From Allobosea sp. CRIB-10 (GTDB lineage Bacteria; Pseudomonadota; Alphaproteobacteria; Rhizobiales; Beijerinckiaceae): a DNA stretch of 64,000 nucleotides. Shown one piece after another: positions 47,057-56,030 of this stretch (within the stretch, counting starts at the first letter, position 1; every line of letters begins with the position of its first letter). Where the stretch lies: NCBI RefSeq assembly GCF_900112185.1, contig NZ_FOKP01000010.1:1-64000 (forward strand), read 5' to 3'. A program made the position numbers and the translations under genes. The notes below the pieces were generated by a model that was not told the DNA's origin, searched no databases, and saw only the letters and a list, made by a program, of their open reading frames with translations.

Positions 47057-47977
47057 TTACTCCGCTGCCTGGCGCCAGTCGTCGCTCCAGCCGCTCCAGC
47101 GCGCGAAACATTCGGCCATTGCGGCACTGATCACCTGTTGAACAGCGACAAAGCCGCTGCTCGGCTCCAGTGTCGCCTCGTTCATGTAGAGGCCGCGGCT
47201 GATCTCGATCTGCAGCGCATGCACGCCGGAGCCGGGGGCGCCGTAATGCTCGGTGATGAAGCCGCCGGCATAGGGGCGGTTACGGGTCACGGTGAGGCCG
47301 GCGCGCGCGAAGGCTGCTTCTGCTGCATCGACCACGAAGCTCGCAGCGCTGGTGCCGAAACGGTCGCCGAGGATGATGTCGGCCTTGGCGATGCCGTCGC
47401 GATCGAGCCCGGTCGATGGCATGGAATGGGCATCGACCAGAATGCAACTGCCGAAGCTGGCCTGTGTGCGATTCACCAGATGACGCAGCGCGGCATGGTA
47501 GGGCCGGTAGAGCTCCTCGATCCGGGTCAGCGCGCTCTCGACCGGGATGCGGCCCGGATAGATCTCATAGGCTTCGCCAACGATGCGTGGGATCGTGCCG
47601 AGCCCGCCGGCGACGCGCAGCGAGCGGGTATTGGCGAAGCCGGGCAGGCGGCCGTCGAACATGCGCGGATCGAGTTCGTAGGGCTCGCGATTGGCATCGA
47701 GAAAAGCGCGCGGGAATTCGGCGACGAGCAGGGGGGCGCCGAGCGCGACCGCATGCGAGAACAACAGATCGACATAGGCGTCTTCCGAGCGGCGCAAAGC
47801 CCGCAGCGGCAGGCGCGAACCCTCGACGAAGGCGCGAGGATAGCTCCGCCCGGCATGAGGGACATCGACGACGACCGGAACGACCTGCAAGGCGGGCTGA
47901 TGGAGTGTGAACGGCCGTTCGATCTCGGCGATCACATCGTCGGGGCGCGGGAGGGAGAAACCGGTTGTCAGCGTCAT
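47057..47977 (-). CDS. N-formylglutamate amidohydrolase-family protein
   Basis: A 306-residue protein. Family motifs are VVVDVPHAGRSYP, DANREPYELDPRMF, ILVDAHSMPST and LQIEISRGLYM. Members remove formyl groups from N-formylglutamate in histidine degradation, but no hut genes are nearby. The association with cpdR in Rhizobiales suggests a housekeeping role instead. ATG 47977 is chosen over a more distal one. It is convergent with the sRNA. Confidence 0.85.
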   Translation of the reverse strand: MTLTTGFSLPRPDDVIAEIERPFTLHQPALQVVPVVVDVPHAGRSYPRAFVEGSRLPLRALRRSEDAYVDLLFSHAVALGAPLLVAEFPRAFLDANREPYELDPRMFDGRLPGFANTRSLRVAGGLGTIPRIVGEAYEIYPGRIPVESALTRIEELYRPYHAALRHLVNRTQASFGSCILVDAHSMPSTGLDRDGIAKADIILGDRFGTSAASFVVDAAEAAFARAGLTVTRNRPYAGGFITEHYGAPGSGVHALQIEISRGLYMNEATLEPSSGFVAVQQVISAAMAECFARWSGWSDDWRQAAE

Positions 47978-48265
47978 ATCGCCGAACTCAAGCACAAAGC
48001 GGGTCCCGGTTGAAGGGCCTGACCTTTCGTCATTCGGCTAGCCGGGCTTCACTGGTTGTTTACCGTAATGTCGCCAAATAGAACTGGCTGATCCGTCCGG
48101 CTGTGTGCGAGCGCTGAGTTCGCGCGCGCCGGGCTGGACCAGCGTAGCCCGGGATGGCAGGGACGGCCACCCCGTACGAGGGACGACGAGGCGAGCGAAT
48201 CGGCTTCCGGCCAGGCGGGCGGGTGGCGTGGGCTCGGCGCAACATCACGGACGAAGCAAGGCGCC

Positions 48266-48625
48266 ATGACGAAGATTCTCCTGGCCGAAGACGACAACGA
48301 CATGCGCCGCTTCCTGGTGAAGGCGCTGCAGAATGCGGGCTATGACGTCGCCTCGTTCGACAACGGGCTGTCGGCCTATAACCGGCTGCGCGAGGAGCCG
48401 TTCGAATTGCTCCTGACCGACATCGTCATGCCGGAAATGGATGGGATCGAGCTGGCGCGCCGCGCCACCGAGCTCGATCCCGACATCAAGGTGATGTTCA
48501 TCACCGGGTTCGCGGCGGTGGCGCTCAATCCGGATTCGCAGACGCCGAAGGACGCAAAGGTGCTGTCGAAGCCCTTCCATCTGCGCGAACTGGTCAACGA
48601 GGTCGAGAAGCTGCTGGCGGCCTGA
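48266..48625 (+). CDS. cpdR: Single-domain response regulator CpdR
   Basis: A 119-residue receiver domain with no output domain. The acidic pocket is AEDDNDM, the phospho-acceptor aspartate is in LLLTDIVMPEMDG, and the switch region is FITGFAAVALNP with the conserved lysine in VLSKPFHLREL. The sequence is strongly CpdR-like. Unphosphorylated CpdR recruits ClpXP to degrade cell-cycle regulators and is controlled by CckA-ChpT. ATG 48266 follows a weak AAGGCGCC leader. Confidence 0.93.
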   Translation: MTKILLAEDDNDMRRFLVKALQNAGYDVASFDNGLSAYNRLREEPFELLLTDIVMPEMDGIELARRATELDPDIKVMFITGFAAVALNPDSQTPKDAKVLSKPFHLRELVNEVEKLLAA

Positions 48626-48760
48626 CGGCTTGGTCGTCGCCTTCTGCACGGAAAGCCGACGAAGCGCCTTGCAAGGCGCGCAAGCCTCCGCTATAGCCCC
48701 TCCACCTCGCAGCGATGCCGCCCTCGGGCCGGTGTCGTTCCGGACGCCCTCGGGCGGAAC

Positions 48761-48835
<75 letters not shown>

Positions 48836-48859
48836 TTTTCCTCCTTGGATCGCAAGGAC

Positions 48860-48890
48860 AAACGGCCGCCCTTCGGGCGGCCGTTTTGCT
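48860..48890 (+). terminator. Intrinsic terminator after tRNA-Val
   Basis: AAACGGCCGCCC, loop TTC, GGGCGGCCGTTT, then TGCTT: a 12-bp stem ending in T residues, 25 bp after the tRNA. It can also serve the convergent LysR gene, whose stop is at 48898. Confidence 0.9.
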
Positions 48891-48897
48891 TCGGTGC

Positions 48898-49788
48898 TCA
48901 GTTCACGGGCGAGGCGATCTGCTTGCGGCTTTCGTCCACGAGCCAGTCGCGAAAGGCCTGCATGGCCGGCGTCAGCGAGCGCGATTGCAGCCAGGTCAGC
49001 CAGTAGCTGCCGAGCGATACCTCGACCGGGAACGGGCGTACCAGCCTGCCATCCTCGAAATAGCGCGAGAACAGCAGCGCCGGCACAAGCGCGACGCCTT
49101 CGCCGGCGGCCGCGACCTCGGCGAGGGCGATCGAGGTATCGAAGACCGGTCCGCGCGCCTGCAAGGGCTCGATCCCGGCTGCTTCGCTCCACAGCTTCCA
49201 TTCGTCGGCACGATAGGAACGAAGAAGGATCTGATTCGAGAGATCGCTCGGCTGCTGCAGAGCGCTCGCCGTGCTGGGGGCACAGACCGGTGTCATCGGC
49301 GCCTCGAACAGGCGCAGCGCCGCGGTGCCATGCCAGGCGCCACCGCCGAAGCGCAGGGCATAGTCGAGCCCTTCGGCGGCGAGGTCGACGCGGTTGTTGT
49401 TGGTGGTCAGCCTGAGATCGATCTGTGGTTGGGCCTGGCGGAAGCCGGCGAGGCGCGGCAACAGCCAGCCGAGCGCGAACGTGCCGACGGCGCCGACATT
49501 CAGAACCTCGACCGGCCTCCCAGTCTCGAAGCGTTCGAGCAATCCGGCGATGCGGTCGAAGCTGTCGCGTAGCGTCGGCAGCAGGCTACGGCCCTCGTCC
49601 GTCAATGCCAGCCCGCGTGGTAGGCGACGGAAGAGCTCGACACCGAGCCGTTCCTCCAGCCCCTTCACCTGATGGCTGATCGCGGCCTGGGTGACGCAGA
49701 GCTCGATGGCCGCCTTGGTGAAGCTGAGATGGCGGGCCGAAGCCTCGAAGGCGCGCAGCGCGTTCAGGGGCAGGTGCGGGCGGAGCAT
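48898..49788 (-). CDS. ampR: LysR-family regulator, AmpR type
   Basis: A 296-residue LTTR. The N-terminal winged helix is LPLNALRAFEASARHLSFTK, then AIELCVTQAAISHQVKGLEE. The effector domain includes VGAVGTFALGWLLPRL, as in AmpR/GcvA relatives. It is divergent from a class A beta-lactamase gene with a 195-bp spacer, the classic ampR-ampC/bla layout. AmpR senses cell-wall muropeptides, repressing or inducing the enzyme. Its match to AmpR rather than other GcvA-like regulators rests partly on context. Confidence 0.88.
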   Translation of the reverse strand: MLRPHLPLNALRAFEASARHLSFTKAAIELCVTQAAISHQVKGLEERLGVELFRRLPRGLALTDEGRSLLPTLRDSFDRIAGLLERFETGRPVEVLNVGAVGTFALGWLLPRLAGFRQAQPQIDLRLTTNNNRVDLAAEGLDYALRFGGGAWHGTAALRLFEAPMTPVCAPSTASALQQPSDLSNQILLRSYRADEWKLWSEAAGIEPLQARGPVFDTSIALAEVAAAGEGVALVPALLFSRYFEDGRLVRPFPVEVSLGSYWLTWLQSRSLTPAMQAFRDWLVDESRKQIASPVN

Positions 49789-49798
49789 GGAACGAGCC

Positions 49799-49811
49799 TT
49801 AGGAAATCTAA
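49799..49811. promoter_or_regulatory. LysR-type site TTAG-N5-CTAA upstream of ampR
   Basis: TTAGGAAATCTAA is an inverted repeat fitting the LTTR pattern T-N11-A. It starts 11 bp upstream of the ampR ATG and is a likely AmpR autoregulatory or inducer site for the divergent beta-lactamase. Binding is inferred. Confidence 0.5.
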
Positions 49812-49983
49812 TGGCTCTGAAGAAATATCATCGTTTGCGATTGGGCAAGCCAGCGGCGAGAAGGGTGTCCGCCGACAGGCCCGGCAGCAATGCCGTCGCA
49901 GGTTGCGCCGTCTTCACCAGAACCGTTCCCCCGATATCCTGCGCGGCATGCCGCTCGCGATCGCTTCCGCATGGAGAAAACCG

Positions 49984-50853
49984 ATGATCCGACGCCGTGA
50001 GCTGCTGATCGGCTCCCTGATGACCGCGCCGATGTTCGGCAACGTGTCGGCCCTTGCCCAAGGCCGCGAGGAGGAGGTGCGCGCGGCGCTGTTTGCGCTC
50101 GATCGCAAGCATGGCGGACGCCTCGGCGTCGCTATCCTCGACAGTGGCAATGGCCGCATCGTCGCCCATCGCGGCGAAGAGCGCTTCGCGATGTGCAGCA
50201 CGTTCAAATTCGTCGCTGCCGCCTTCGCGCTGGCGCGGGTCGACCGGGGCGAGGAGGAGCTGGAGCGGCGGGTCAGCTACAGCAAGGCCGATCTCATCAC
50301 CTATTCGCCGGTGACCGAGAAGCATGTCGACAAGGGCCTGACCGTGGCCGAGATCTGCGATGCGGCGGTCACGCTCAGCGACAACACCGCCGGCAATCTC
50401 TTGCTGGACTCGTTCGGCGGCCCGAAGGGGCTGACCGAATATATGCGCTCGCTCGGCGACGAGGCTTCGCGCCTAGATCGACGCGAGCCGGAGCTGAACG
50501 AGGCCAGGACAGGCGATCCGCGCGATACGACGACGCCGGTCGCCATGGCGGGTGTGCTGCGCCAGACAGTGCTCGGCGCGGCGCTGTCGCCGGCATCCCG
50601 CCAGCAAGTGACCGCCTGGCTCGTCGCCAACAAGACCGGCGACAAGCGTCTGCGAGCCGGTGTGCCGAAGGGCTGGCGCATCGGCGACAAGACCGGAACC
50701 GGCAACAACAACGCGACCAACGATATCGGCGTGATCTGGCCGCCCGGCCGGGCGCCGCTGGTCGTCACCGCCTACTATACGGAGTCGCGTTCATCCTTCC
50801 CCGAGCGCGAAGCCGTGCTCGCGGAAGTCGGGCGGCTGGCCGCTTCGCTCTGA
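49984..50853 (+). CDS. bla: Class A serine beta-lactamase
   Basis: A 289-residue periplasmic beta-lactamase. The N-terminus MIRRRELLIGSLMTAPMFG suggests a Tat-type signal. All active-site motifs are present: S70-T-F-K in MCSTFKF, SDN in TLSDNTAGN, E166 in RREPELNEA, and KTG in GDKTGTGNNN. It hydrolyses penicillins and probably some cephalosporins. ATG 49984 follows GGAGAAA. There is no cysteine after KTGT (position 238), so the carbapenemase-type C69-C238 disulfide is absent. Probably inducible through ampR. Confidence 0.95.
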   Translation: MIRRRELLIGSLMTAPMFGNVSALAQGREEEVRAALFALDRKHGGRLGVAILDSGNGRIVAHRGEERFAMCSTFKFVAAAFALARVDRGEEELERRVSYSKADLITYSPVTEKHVDKGLTVAEICDAAVTLSDNTAGNLLLDSFGGPKGLTEYMRSLGDEASRLDRREPELNEARTGDPRDTTTPVAMAGVLRQTVLGAALSPASRQQVTAWLVANKTGDKRLRAGVPKGWRIGDKTGTGNNNATNDIGVIWPPGRAPLVVTAYYTESRSSFPEREAVLAEVGRLAASL

Positions 50854-50971
50854 AGCGTAGCAAAAGCCTCCGAAACGCTAGCTGTTCATCGGTCGGCTTC
50901 GAAAGGTGACGTCAAAACGCTGCTTTCATGGCATGATGCTGGATATGTCTGCACGGCCTGGAGGATCGACG

Positions 50972-51217
50972 ATGCGTGCAAGATGGCTCATCGCCTTGGG
51001 GCTGGCAGCTGCGCTCGGCGGCTGCATGACCGCTGCCGAGCAGCGCGCCTTCGACGAGCAGCGTTGCCGCTCCTATGGCTTCCGGGCAGGCACGGACGGC
51101 TTCGCCAACTGCCTGCTGGAGGTCGATCTCGACCGCTCGGCCTCGCGGCGGGCAAGGCTGGAGACCTCCGGCTTCTACGGACCGTATTGGGGGCCGTGGC
51201 CCTACCGGCGCTGGTGA
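50972..51217 (+). CDS. Small lipoprotein
   Basis: An 81-residue lipoprotein with lipobox AALGGC at residues 14-19. The mature part contains CRSYGFRAGTDGFANCLLEVDLDR, a short two-cysteine pattern common in small rhizobial surface lipoproteins, and an aromatic end (YGPYWGPWPYRRW). ATG 50972 has GGAGG upstream. Function unknown. Convergent with maiA. Confidence 0.8.
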   Translation: MRARWLIALGLAAALGGCMTAAEQRAFDEQRCRSYGFRAGTDGFANCLLEVDLDRSASRRARLETSGFYGPYWGPWPYRRW

Positions 51218-51220
51218 GCT

Positions 51221-51853
51221 CTATTCGGCGTCGGCCTGGCGGTCGGGCACGGCATCGCGGAAGGCGGCGAGCTCCATCGCCGCAGCCTCGGCCTGCAGCA
51301 GGCGCGGGAACTTGGTGACATCGACCTTGAAGCGCCGGGCGTTGCCGAGTTGCGGCACCAGGCAGATGTCGGCGAGGCCGGGCTCCGAGCCGAAACAGAA
51401 CGGGCCGGAATTCTTCGCTGCGAGCTGTTCGCAGGCCGATAGGCCATCAATATTGACGTCAGCAGCCCAGGCCAACGCCACCGCCCCGTCATGGCCGAGC
51501 TCGCGCAGCCGGTTCAGCACCTTGAGATTCTGCACCGGATGAGTATCGCAGGCGATCGCCTGGGCGAAGGCTCGGACCTTGGCCCGCGCGATCGGGTCTT
51601 TCGGCAGCAGCGCCGGCTGAGGATGGGTCTCGTCGAGCCATTCGATGATCGCGAGCGACTGGGTCAGCACCGTGCCGTCGTCGAGCGCCAGCGTCGGCAC
51701 CAATCCTTGCGGGTTGAGCGCGAGATAGGCGGGATCGCGCTGGCCGCCATGGCGCAGATGATGCGAGACGTGCTCGACGTCGAGGCCCTTGAGATTGAGC
51801 GCGATGCGCACGCGCCAGGCGGCCGAACTGCGGAAATAGCCGTGCAGCTTCAT
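51221..51853 (-). CDS. maiA: Maleylacetoacetate isomerase (zeta-class GST)
   Basis: A 210-residue zeta GST. The catalytic motif is YFRSSAAWRVRIALNLKG, followed by LNPQGLVPTLALDDG and SLAIIEWLDETHP. The C-terminal helical domain includes GPFCFGSEPGLADICLVPQL. It isomerises maleylacetoacetate to fumarylacetoacetate in tyrosine/homogentisate degradation; hmgA and fahA are not in the window. ATG 51853 is chosen. Confidence 0.93.
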   Translation of the reverse strand: MKLHGYFRSSAAWRVRIALNLKGLDVEHVSHHLRHGGQRDPAYLALNPQGLVPTLALDDGTVLTQSLAIIEWLDETHPQPALLPKDPIARAKVRAFAQAIACDTHPVQNLKVLNRLRELGHDGAVALAWAADVNIDGLSACEQLAAKNSGPFCFGSEPGLADICLVPQLGNARRFKVDVTKFPRLLQAEAAAMELAAFRDAVPDRQADAE

Positions 51854-51936
51854 TGTGCCGCCTCCGATGGGCCGGCTCGAAGCGACCGGCCGCTCTTTTC
51901 TCCTACGCAATTCCGGACGCAGAACCGCTACACACT

Positions 51937-51965
51937 AAAGCAATTCCATCTGCTGGAATTGCTTT
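51937..51965 (-). terminator. AAAGCAATTCCA hairpin downstream of the PagL-like gene
   Basis: AAAGCAATTCCA (51937-51948), a 5-nt loop, TGGAATTGCTTT (51954-51965): a 12-bp stem abutting the minus-strand stop at 51966. The minus-strand tail is TTTAGTG. The sequence is also a dispersed-palindrome type in related genomes. Confidence 0.6.
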
Positions 51966-52571
51966 TTAGAACGTATAGCCGAGGCGGGCGCCGAAATTCG
52001 AGGGGCCGCGCGGATTGCCGGCATTGGCGAGCGGATTGTCCGAGCAGCCGGTCGTGCTGAAGTGCTCCAGCGTTGCGATCAGGCTCCAGCGGTCGTTGAG
52101 GCGGAAGCCGAGGGCGGCGGCGCCGCGCGCACCGGTGTTGCAGCCGACGTTCAGGCGGTTCTCGGGGATGACGGCGCCGGTCTTGCCGTTGTTGAGGGCG
52201 GCGCCCAGGCTCGCCTCGAGGAAGACCGATTGCGAGACATCGAAGGTCCAGGTCGCCCCGGCATAGGCGTATTGCGTGCCGTTGACGTTGAGGCTGGAGC
52301 CGAGATGGAAACGCGGCACGAAGGCGTTGGCGAAGCGGTCGTTCAGCGTGGCGATGCGCGGCGTCAGGAGTTCGCCGCCGACATTGAGCAGGCCGCTCTC
52401 GCGCCCGCCGGGATTGGCGGCGCCGAGGCCGAAGCGTGCCTCCCAGGCCGGGGCGGGGGCTTCCGTCGCGGGAGCATAGCCGAGCGCGCGTGTCCCACCG
52501 CGGTCGGTCTGCGCCAAGGCAGGCGCAGACAGGACCGTGAATGCAACGAACAGCGACGCGACGCGAACCAT
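51966..52571 (-). CDS. Acyloxyacyl hydrolase, lipid A 3-O-deacylase (PagL-like)
   Basis: A 201-residue outer-membrane protein with signal peptide MVRVASLFVAFTVLSAPALA. Beta strands and the C-terminal signature resemble PagL: the His-Ser catalytic pair lies in LEHFSTTGC, followed by asparagines (NPLANAGNPRGPSNFGARLGYTF) and a terminal phenylalanine suited to BAM insertion. It would remove the 3-O acyl chain from lipid A. The canonical HxSN is here HFST, so activity should be tested. Confidence 0.8.
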   Translation of the reverse strand: MVRVASLFVAFTVLSAPALAQTDRGGTRALGYAPATEAPAPAWEARFGLGAANPGGRESGLLNVGGELLTPRIATLNDRFANAFVPRFHLGSSLNVNGTQYAYAGATWTFDVSQSVFLEASLGAALNNGKTGAVIPENRLNVGCNTGARGAAALGFRLNDRWSLIATLEHFSTTGCSDNPLANAGNPRGPSNFGARLGYTF

Positions 52572-52670
52572 GGCGGGTGAGCTGGCTTTCGGCGGAGGTT
52601 TAAAGATTAGAAAGGCGCAGAGAGTGGTGGCCGCAATGTGACGATATCGCCCTTGCCCACCGCGTAACGA

Positions 52671-52859
52671 TCAGCCAGCGCGCCACCAGAGCACGCCGAG
52701 GATCACCAGAATCGCGACGAATTGCAGCACCACGCGCAGCCGCATCAGCTTCTGCGAGGTGTTGGCGCTGCCGCCGCGCAGCATGTTGACGAGGCCAAGC
52801 AGCAGCACGACGGCGACGGCGCCGACGGCGATCGGAACGAGGGCTGAGGAGACGGTCAT
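52671..52859 (-). CDS. HIG1-domain twin-transmembrane protein
   Basis: A 62-residue protein with two helices (LVPIAVGAVAVVLLLGLV and VVLQFVAILVILGVLWW) linked by NMLRGGSANTSQKLMRLR. This loop is the HIG1 signature. In alphaproteobacteria such proteins associate with cytochrome oxidases or supercomplexes. It stands alone here. Confidence 0.85.
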   Translation of the reverse strand: MTVSSALVPIAVGAVAVVLLLGLVNMLRGGSANTSQKLMRLRVVLQFVAILVILGVLWWRAG

Positions 52860-52937
52860 CGCCGTGCTTTAATCCTCGCGGGGCCGGTTGACCAGCTTGG
52901 CCGTGGCGGCGAAGCGCCACAGCCGTGGAGAGGCTCG

Positions 52938-53023
52938 TCATTGCGAGGAGCGCAGCGACGAAGAAATCCAGGAGGATGTGGAGCGCTGCGGCCCCTGGAT
53001 TGCTTCGCTTTCGCTCGCAATGA
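52938..53023. repeat. Long palindromic intergenic repeat (RPE-like)
   Basis: TCATTGCGAG (52938-52947) is mirrored by CTCGCAATGA (53014-53023), and inside them AATCCAGG by CCTGGATT. The arm sequence with GCAGCGACGAAG is the form of a mosaic repeat common in Bradyrhizobium- and Bosea-type genomes. It lies just beyond the end of the minus-strand ABC operon. Confidence 0.75.
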
Positions 53024-53030
53024 GGATGGT

Positions 53031-53900
53031 CTAGCGATAGCGCCGCTGCACGATCAGGTTGGCGGCTATGGTGAGCAGCAGCGTCGCCGTCATCAGGATG
53101 AAGGAGATGGCGCCGCCGAAGGGCCAGTTGTTCTGCTGGGCGAACTGGCCGTAGACCAGCGGGCCCATGGTCTGGAATTTCGGACCGCCGAGCAGGACCG
53201 GCGTTGCATAGGCGTTCATCGCCAGGATGAAGGTCAGGATCGTGCCGGCGAGGATGCCGGGCATGGCGAGCGGCCAGAGCACGCGGCGGAACATGGCTAC
53301 CGGCCCCGCGCCGAGGCTGAAGGCGGCTTCTTCGACATTGCGGTTGATGCCCTCGATCACGCTCTGCAGCGTCAGCACCATGAAGGGCAGGTTGACTGCG
53401 ATGATGCCGATGATCACGGCGGTTTCGGTGAACATGATCTCGAGCGGCTGGTCGATCAGCCCCAAGCCCATCAGCGAGGCGTTGAGCGCGCCTTTGCTGC
53501 CGAAGGCGGTCATCCAGCCGGCGGCGCGCACGGCGTTGCCGACGAAGAGCGGCAGCACCACCAGCATGATCAGGAGGTTCTTGAAGCGGCTCTGCGTGCG
53601 CGCCAGCACATAGGCGAGCGGGAAGCCCATGATCAGGCAGACGACGGTGCAGGCCACGGCGACGCGGATCGTGCGCCAGAGCACGTTGAGGTAGAAGGAG
53701 TCGGTGAAGAACTTGACGTAGTTCTCGATCGTCAGCCCGTCGACCATGAACTGGCCGGGGATGAACTGGTTGAGTGAATAGCGGAACAGGATCGCGATCG
53801 GGCCGATCAGCCCGATCGCGACAAAAAGCGTCGCCGGGACGACGAGCATCCCGGCAAGGCTGGTGCGGGCACCGGCGACTGGTTCGGGCGCTGCGCTCAC
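53031..53900 (-). CDS. ABC transporter permease (PotB-like)
   Basis: A 289-residue permease with about six helices. The EAA-type loop is EEAAFSLGAGPVAMFRRVLWPLAMPG. GTG 53900 overlaps the stop of the binding-protein gene (GTGA). It belongs to the polyamine/opine/thiamine group of importers, together with the genes at 53897-56845. Confidence 0.9.
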   Translation of the reverse strand: MSAAPEPVAGARTSLAGMLVVPATLFVAIGLIGPIAILFRYSLNQFIPGQFMVDGLTIENYVKFFTDSFYLNVLWRTIRVAVACTVVCLIMGFPLAYVLARTQSRFKNLLIMLVVLPLFVGNAVRAAGWMTAFGSKGALNASLMGLGLIDQPLEIMFTETAVIIGIIAVNLPFMVLTLQSVIEGINRNVEEAAFSLGAGPVAMFRRVLWPLAMPGILAGTILTFILAMNAYATPVLLGGPKFQTMGPLVYGQFAQQNNWPFGGAISFILMTATLLLTIAANLIVQRRYR

Positions 53901-54943
53901 CCCTTGAACACCTTGTCCCACCATTCCTTCATCGCGGAGTCGTTCTTCGCGAGGAAGGCGTAATCGAGATCCTTGATGCGCTTCTCTTCCTCGGGCGTGA
54001 AGCCGATGCGCTTTTGCAGATCGGGCGCGACGGAGAGGCCGGAGACCGTGCCGTTATAGCCCATGTCGACCGCAAAGGCCTCCTGCGGCTCCTTGGCGAG
54101 CATGGCGTTCATATAGGCGTAGGCGTTCTCCTTGTTCGGCGCGTTCTTGGCGATGACGAAGCCGGAGACATAGGCCGGAATGCCCTCGACCGGCGACACC
54201 GCCTCGCAGGGAATGCCGGCGTTCTGCCATTGCACCACGCGCGCCTTCCAGATCGCGCTGATGCCGACCTCCTCGTTCTTCATCGCCTGGGCGAAGGCCT
54301 CGTTGGTCGGATAGACGCGCGCGCCGGCCTTCTTGACCGCGAGCAGGATCTCTTTGGCCTTCTCGATGTCGTTCATGCTGGCGCCGTTGGTCGCGGCCAT
54401 CGAGGCGGCGATCATGATCGCCTGGTACTGGATGTCGATGAAGCCGATCTTGTTGCCCCATTTCGGATCGAGCCAGTCCTTGAAGCCCGTCGGGGCCGGG
54501 CTGATCAGCTTGGGATTGTAGATGACGACGTTGCCGGAATAGATGTGCCCGATGCCGTACGGATACTTCATCGTCGGCAAGAGGTTCTTGGCGTTCGGAA
54601 TCTTCGAGTAGTCGAGCGGCTCGGTGACCCCCGCCTCGTTCATCTCGAACATGTTTGCGGCCGAGAAGCCCTGGATGTCGACGGTGCCGCGCGGCAGGCG
54701 GCGTTCGGCGACCATCTTGGCCCGGCGTGGTGCGTCGCCGGCCTGGTCCTGCACAACTTCGAGGCCCTTGGGCTTTAGCAGCGGATCCTCGATGTTCTTG
54801 GTCAGCAGGCGGGCATAGTCGCCGCCCCAGGTCCCGACCACGACCCTGCCGCCGGATTGCGCCTGCGCGCGGCCGCCAAGGGCCGGGAGCAGGGCGGCCG
54901 CGCCGGCAGCCTTCATAAGGTCGCGTCTGTCGATCTTTTTCAT
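53897..54943 (-). CDS. ABC transporter substrate-binding protein (PotD/spermidine-type)
   Basis: A 348-residue periplasmic protein. The signal MKKIDRRDLMKAAGAAALLP is Tat-like (DRRDLMK). The mature start RVVVGTWGGDYARLL and the segment EGIPAYVSGFVIAKNAPNKE are typical of the SBP_bac_8/PotD class, which binds polyamines, opines or related amino compounds. The ligand cannot be read from the sequence. Confidence 0.92.
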   Translation of the reverse strand: MKKIDRRDLMKAAGAAALLPALGGRAQAQSGGRVVVGTWGGDYARLLTKNIEDPLLKPKGLEVVQDQAGDAPRRAKMVAERRLPRGTVDIQGFSAANMFEMNEAGVTEPLDYSKIPNAKNLLPTMKYPYGIGHIYSGNVVIYNPKLISPAPTGFKDWLDPKWGNKIGFIDIQYQAIMIAASMAATNGASMNDIEKAKEILLAVKKAGARVYPTNEAFAQAMKNEEVGISAIWKARVVQWQNAGIPCEAVSPVEGIPAYVSGFVIAKNAPNKENAYAYMNAMLAKEPQEAFAVDMGYNGTVSGLSVAPDLQKRIGFTPEEEKRIKDLDYAFLAKNDSAMKEWWDKVFKG

Positions 54944-54977
54944 GTCCGTTCCCCTGTTGGACGCCGATCGAGCGGTT

Positions 54978-56030
54978 TCAAGGCTCGCGCGGATAGACGA
55001 GCCCGGCGTCTTCGGCCCAGCCTATCGTGATCATGTCGCCCGGCCTCGGCTCGGCCGCGCCCTGGCGATTGGGCACCTGCAGCAGGATCCGGTCCTGCTC
55101 GGTCAGCCGGACATCTATATCGAGCAGCGCGCCGAGATAGGAGACGTGCTCGACCCGGGCCGGGAAACGGTTGGCGCAAGCCTCGGCCTCAGTGCCGATG
55201 GCGAGGCGCTCGGGCCGGAGCGCCAATGTCGCCGGGCCGGCAGTCGCCGCCTTGCAGGCGATGTCGAGGCCACCTTCGCTGCGGAAGCGCCCGCCTGTCG
55301 CTTCGCCTTCGAGGAAGGCGCTGCGGCCGATGAAGCCGGCGACAAATCGGTCGGCCGGCTTTTCGTAGAGCTCGCGCTGGGTGCCGATCTGGCGGACCTT
55401 GCCCTTCTCCATCACCACCAGCCGGTCGGCCATGGTCAGGGCCTCCTCCTGGTCGTGCGTGACCATGATCGTGGTCAGGCCGAGCTTGCGCTGCAGGTCG
55501 CGGATCTCGACGCGGACCTCCTGGCGGAGCTTGGCGTCGAGATTGGAGAGCGGCTCGTCGAGCAGCAGCACGTCCGGTTCCGTGGCCAGCGCCCGGGCGA
55601 GCGCGACGCGCTGCTGCTGGCCGCCGGAAAGCTGGCGCGGATAGCGCTCGTCCAGACCGGTCAGGCGCACGAGCCGCAAGGCCTCGGTGACACGGGGGCC
55701 ACGGTCGGCCGGTGCGATCTTGCGCATCTCCAGGCCGAAGGCGACGTTCTCGGCGACGGTCATGTGGGGGAAGAGGGCATAGGACTGGAAGACCAGCCCG
55801 CAATTGCGTTTCCAGGGCGGCAGGCCCGTGACGTCACGCTCGCCGATGGTGATCCTGCCCGCGGTCGGCTGGATAAATCCGGCGACCATGCGCAAGGTCG
55901 TGGTCTTGCCGCAGCCGGAGGGACCGAGCAAGACGAGGAACTCGCCCTCGGTGATGTCGATGCTGCAATCGTCGACGGCGGTGAACTCGCCATAGACCTT
56001 GCGCAGATGCTCGATGGATAGGCGCGCCAT
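54978..56030 (-). CDS. ABC transporter ATP-binding protein (PotA-like)
   Basis: A 350-residue ATPase. Walker A is GPSGCGKTTT, the Q-loop is VFQSYALFPHM, the signature is LSGGQQQRVALARAL, Walker B is VLLLDEPLSNLD and the H-loop is VTHDQEEAL. A TOBE domain fills the C-terminal ~110 residues. ATG 56030 overlaps the stop of the upstream permease gene (ATGA). Confidence 0.94.
   Translation of the reverse strand: MARLSIEHLRKVYGEFTAVDDCSIDITEGEFLVLLGPSGCGKTTTLRMVAGFIQPTAGRITIGERDVTGLPPWKRNCGLVFQSYALFPHMTVAENVAFGLEMRKIAPADRGPRVTEALRLVRLTGLDERYPRQLSGGQQQRVALARALATEPDVLLLDEPLSNLDAKLRQEVRVEIRDLQRKLGLTTIMVTHDQEEALTMADRLVVMEKGKVRQIGTQRELYEKPADRFVAGFIGRSAFLEGEATGGRFRSEGGLDIACKAATAGPATLALRPERLAIGTEAEACANRFPARVEHVSYLGALLDIDVRLTEQDRILLQVPNRQGAAEPRPGDMITIGWAEDAGLVYPREP

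Noticed and set aside
49984..50853. Carbapenemase (KPC/SME-like) identity for the beta-lactamase
   Set aside because: The protein has cysteine 69 but glycine follows KTGT at position 238, so the hallmark disulfide is missing.
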